A stretch of DNA of 37,411 nucleotides from Kiritimatiellia bacterium (GTDB lineage Bacteria > Verrucomicrobiota > Kiritimatiellia > B70-G9), in the NCBI GenBank assembly GCA_029934055.1, contig JAOZMZ010000011.1, positions 1 through 37,411 of the forward strand. Direction: 5' to 3'. The notes under the pieces are model-generated. The model worked only from the letters and a program-made list of their open reading frames with translations. It did not search any database and was not told the DNA's origin. The translations under genes were made by a program, and so were the position numbers. The first letter of the stretch is position 1. The number at the start of each line of letters is the position of its first letter. Shown here one piece after another: positions 35,794-37,411 of this stretch.

Positions 35794-36876
35794 ATGTCGA
35801 GGATTGAACAGGCTAGTGGGCGCATATTTATTGTAAGCCATACTTTCGGCCACCACATGAGTCGCTCCGGTTATCGCCAACTGTTGCGCTACATTCCGGC
35901 AGAAGAGATCGCGCCGGGACGCCTGCTGCACGCTATGGGCGAGACGGCGTTGCGGGTGCCGGCAAAGCTTGTTTCCTGGTATGGAGGTTCCTTCGAATAT
36001 TCGCGGCATGATTTCGTCAAAGAATGTGCGGTTTTGCTGCACATGTTGCGTCACAGGAACTGCATCTATCACTTTCTCCAGGGGGAAAAGAGTTACAAAC
36101 TGCTGGCACATTTTCATGGATTCCGCGGCCACAGGTTTGTGGCGACGTTTCATCATCCGGCTTCTCACTTTCGCTGGTTGTTCAGGAGCACCGGACACTT
36201 GAAGCGCCTTGATCGAGTGATCGCGCTATCGCGCGCTCAGGCACGGTTCCTGGGAGAGATCGCCGGCGAAGAAAGAGTGACGTTCATTCCGCATGGAGTT
36301 GATACGGATTATTTCCGTCCGTTGGATGCGGGGGGTGGGACGGATCGCCTGCGCTGTTTTTTCGCCGGGGTTCACATGCGCGATTTCAAAACCCTGGCAG
36401 CGATCGCGCGGAAGGTTAGTGCATCCCTGCCGGAAACGGACTTTGTCATAATATCCCATGATCGGGGGGTGGAACATTGCCGCGGTATTCGGGGTGTGCG
36501 CATCCTGAGGGGGGTCAGCGACGCCGAGTACCTGGATCTGCTTCGTAACAGCACTGTGGCGGTGATACCACTTGTGGAGAGTGTAGCGGTGACGACCGTG
36601 CTTGAGGCGCTGGCGTGCGGGATTCCGGTTGTGACCAACCGGGGCGGTATTTCCGATTACCTTAGCGATGCGTGTGCCTTGCAGTATGAGGCGGGGGACG
36701 GGGAAGGCATGGCGGCTGGAACATTGGAGCTGCTGAAGGATGTCTCGCGGCGCAAGCGCATGGCGCGGGCGGCGCGGGCACGGGCGGAAGAACTGGCATG
36801 GCCGCGGATAGCGGATGAGATGATGGACGATGTATACCGCAAGCTGGGCGCTGGGTCTGGCAGTGGAAGAGGGTGA
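35794..36876 (+). CDS. Glycosyltransferase family 4 (GT-B)
   Basis: 360 aa. ALSRAQARFLGEIAGEERVTFIPHGVDTDYFRP; VVTTVLEALACGIPVVTNRGGISDYL-type C-terminal GT-B motif. Confidence 0.92.
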   Translation: MSRIEQASGRIFIVSHTFGHHMSRSGYRQLLRYIPAEEIAPGRLLHAMGETALRVPAKLVSWYGGSFEYSRHDFVKECAVLLHMLRHRNCIYHFLQGEKSYKLLAHFHGFRGHRFVATFHHPASHFRWLFRSTGHLKRLDRVIALSRAQARFLGEIAGEERVTFIPHGVDTDYFRPLDAGGGTDRLRCFFAGVHMRDFKTLAAIARKVSASLPETDFVIISHDRGVEHCRGIRGVRILRGVSDAEYLDLLRNSTVAVIPLVESVAVTTVLEALACGIPVVTNRGGISDYLSDACALQYEAGDGEGMAAGTLELLKDVSRRKRMARAARARAEELAWPRIADEMMDDVYRKLGAGSGSGRG

Positions 36877-36884
36877 GGCCGGCA

Positions 36885-37411
36885 GTGTGTGGAATATGTG
36901 GACAGGTTGATTTCAGCGGCAAGGGACCCGACGTGGAGATGGTCATGCGAGTGCGCGAGCGCATGCGCTGGCGCGGTCCGGACAGCGACGGATTGTGGAA
37001 GGATGCGCACGCGGTTCTGGGTCACAGGCGGTTGAGCATAATCGACCTTTCCCATCGCGGTGATCAGCCGATGTTGAGTGAGGATGGCGGTGTGGTCATG
37101 GTGGCCAACTGCGAAATCTACAATTACCGGGAGCTGAGGAAAAGTCTCGTGGAGGCGGGTCACAGATTCGTCTCCGAGAGTGACGCGGAGGTGATCCTGC
37201 ACGGGTACGAACAATGGGGGCCGGGGGTGAGCATGCACCTGGAGGGGATGTACGCCTTCGCAATTTGGGATGCCGTGGCGGGGCGGTTGCTTCTGGGGCG
37301 TGATCGTTTCGGGGAGAAGCCCCTGTTTTTCGGCAAAAGAAATGGGGCTTACTGGTTTGCCTCGGCGCTCAACGCCATGCTGCCGGAGTTGGAGGGCCTG
37401 AGGGTCCGGCG
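36885..37411 (+). CDS. Asparagine synthase (glutamine-hydrolysing), N-terminal part, truncated by window end
   Basis: GTG start: (M)CGICGQVDFSGKGPDVEMVMRVRERMRWRGPDSDGLWKDAHAVLGHRRLSIIDLSHRGDQPM...NCEIYNYRELRKSLVEAGHRFVSESDAEVILHGYEQWG...GMYAFAIWDAVAGRLLLGRDRFGEKPLFF. Open to the window edge; absent from the supplied ORF track. Confidence 0.93.
   Translation, partial: MCGICGQVDFSGKGPDVEMVMRVRERMRWRGPDSDGLWKDAHAVLGHRRLSIIDLSHRGDQPMLSEDGGVVMVANCEIYNYRELRKSLVEAGHRFVSESDAEVILHGYEQWGPGVSMHLEGMYAFAIWDAVAGRLLLGRDRFGEKPLFFGKRNGAYWFASALNAMLPELEGLRVR

Noticed and set aside
1-37411. CRISPR arrays, insertion sequences, integrases or phage genes
   Set aside because: No regularly spaced direct repeats, transposase/integrase motifs or terminal repeats were seen; the tRNA at the left edge has no adjacent integrase or visible att duplication in this window.

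Overview
GC-rich bacterial chromosomal window; the taxon is not established (a PVC-like or other Gram-negative host is a guess from gene content). From left to right it holds: (1) a tRNA-Ala(GGC) on the minus strand, clipped by the window edge; (2) a minus-strand carbohydrate ABC importer locus in which a solute-binding protein is fused to a MalF-type permease, and the MalG-type partner carries a ~360-aa extracytoplasmic insertion made of about five degenerate repeats, with no ATPase nearby; (3) an MscS channel and a tandem GYF_2-like protein; (4) a 2417-aa secreted modular protein (DUF11-like and SdrD_B-like domains, C-terminal gingipain-type C25 peptidase); (5) 9 bp downstream, a probable RiPP maturation cassette: PqqD-like protein, radical SAM/SPASM enzyme, 62-aa Cys-containing precursor with a C-terminal Ser, HprK-like kinase, and a convergent nucleotidyltransferase fused to an S26-type peptidase; (6) two related small secreted Ig-like/carboxypeptidase-regulatory-like proteins flanking a beta-barrel protein; (7) a long exopolysaccharide/capsule cluster (Wza, Wzc, O-antigen ligase/polymerase, WecA-like with a C-terminal extension, Wzm/Wzt, nitroreductase, pyruvyl transferase, FkbM methyltransferase, three glycosyltransferases, and a truncated GTG-start asparagine synthase that the ORF track missed). 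The strongest candidates for something undescribed are the RiPP/HprK/NTase-S26 cassette and the rebuilt ABC importer. All family assignments come from reading motifs; no searches were run.
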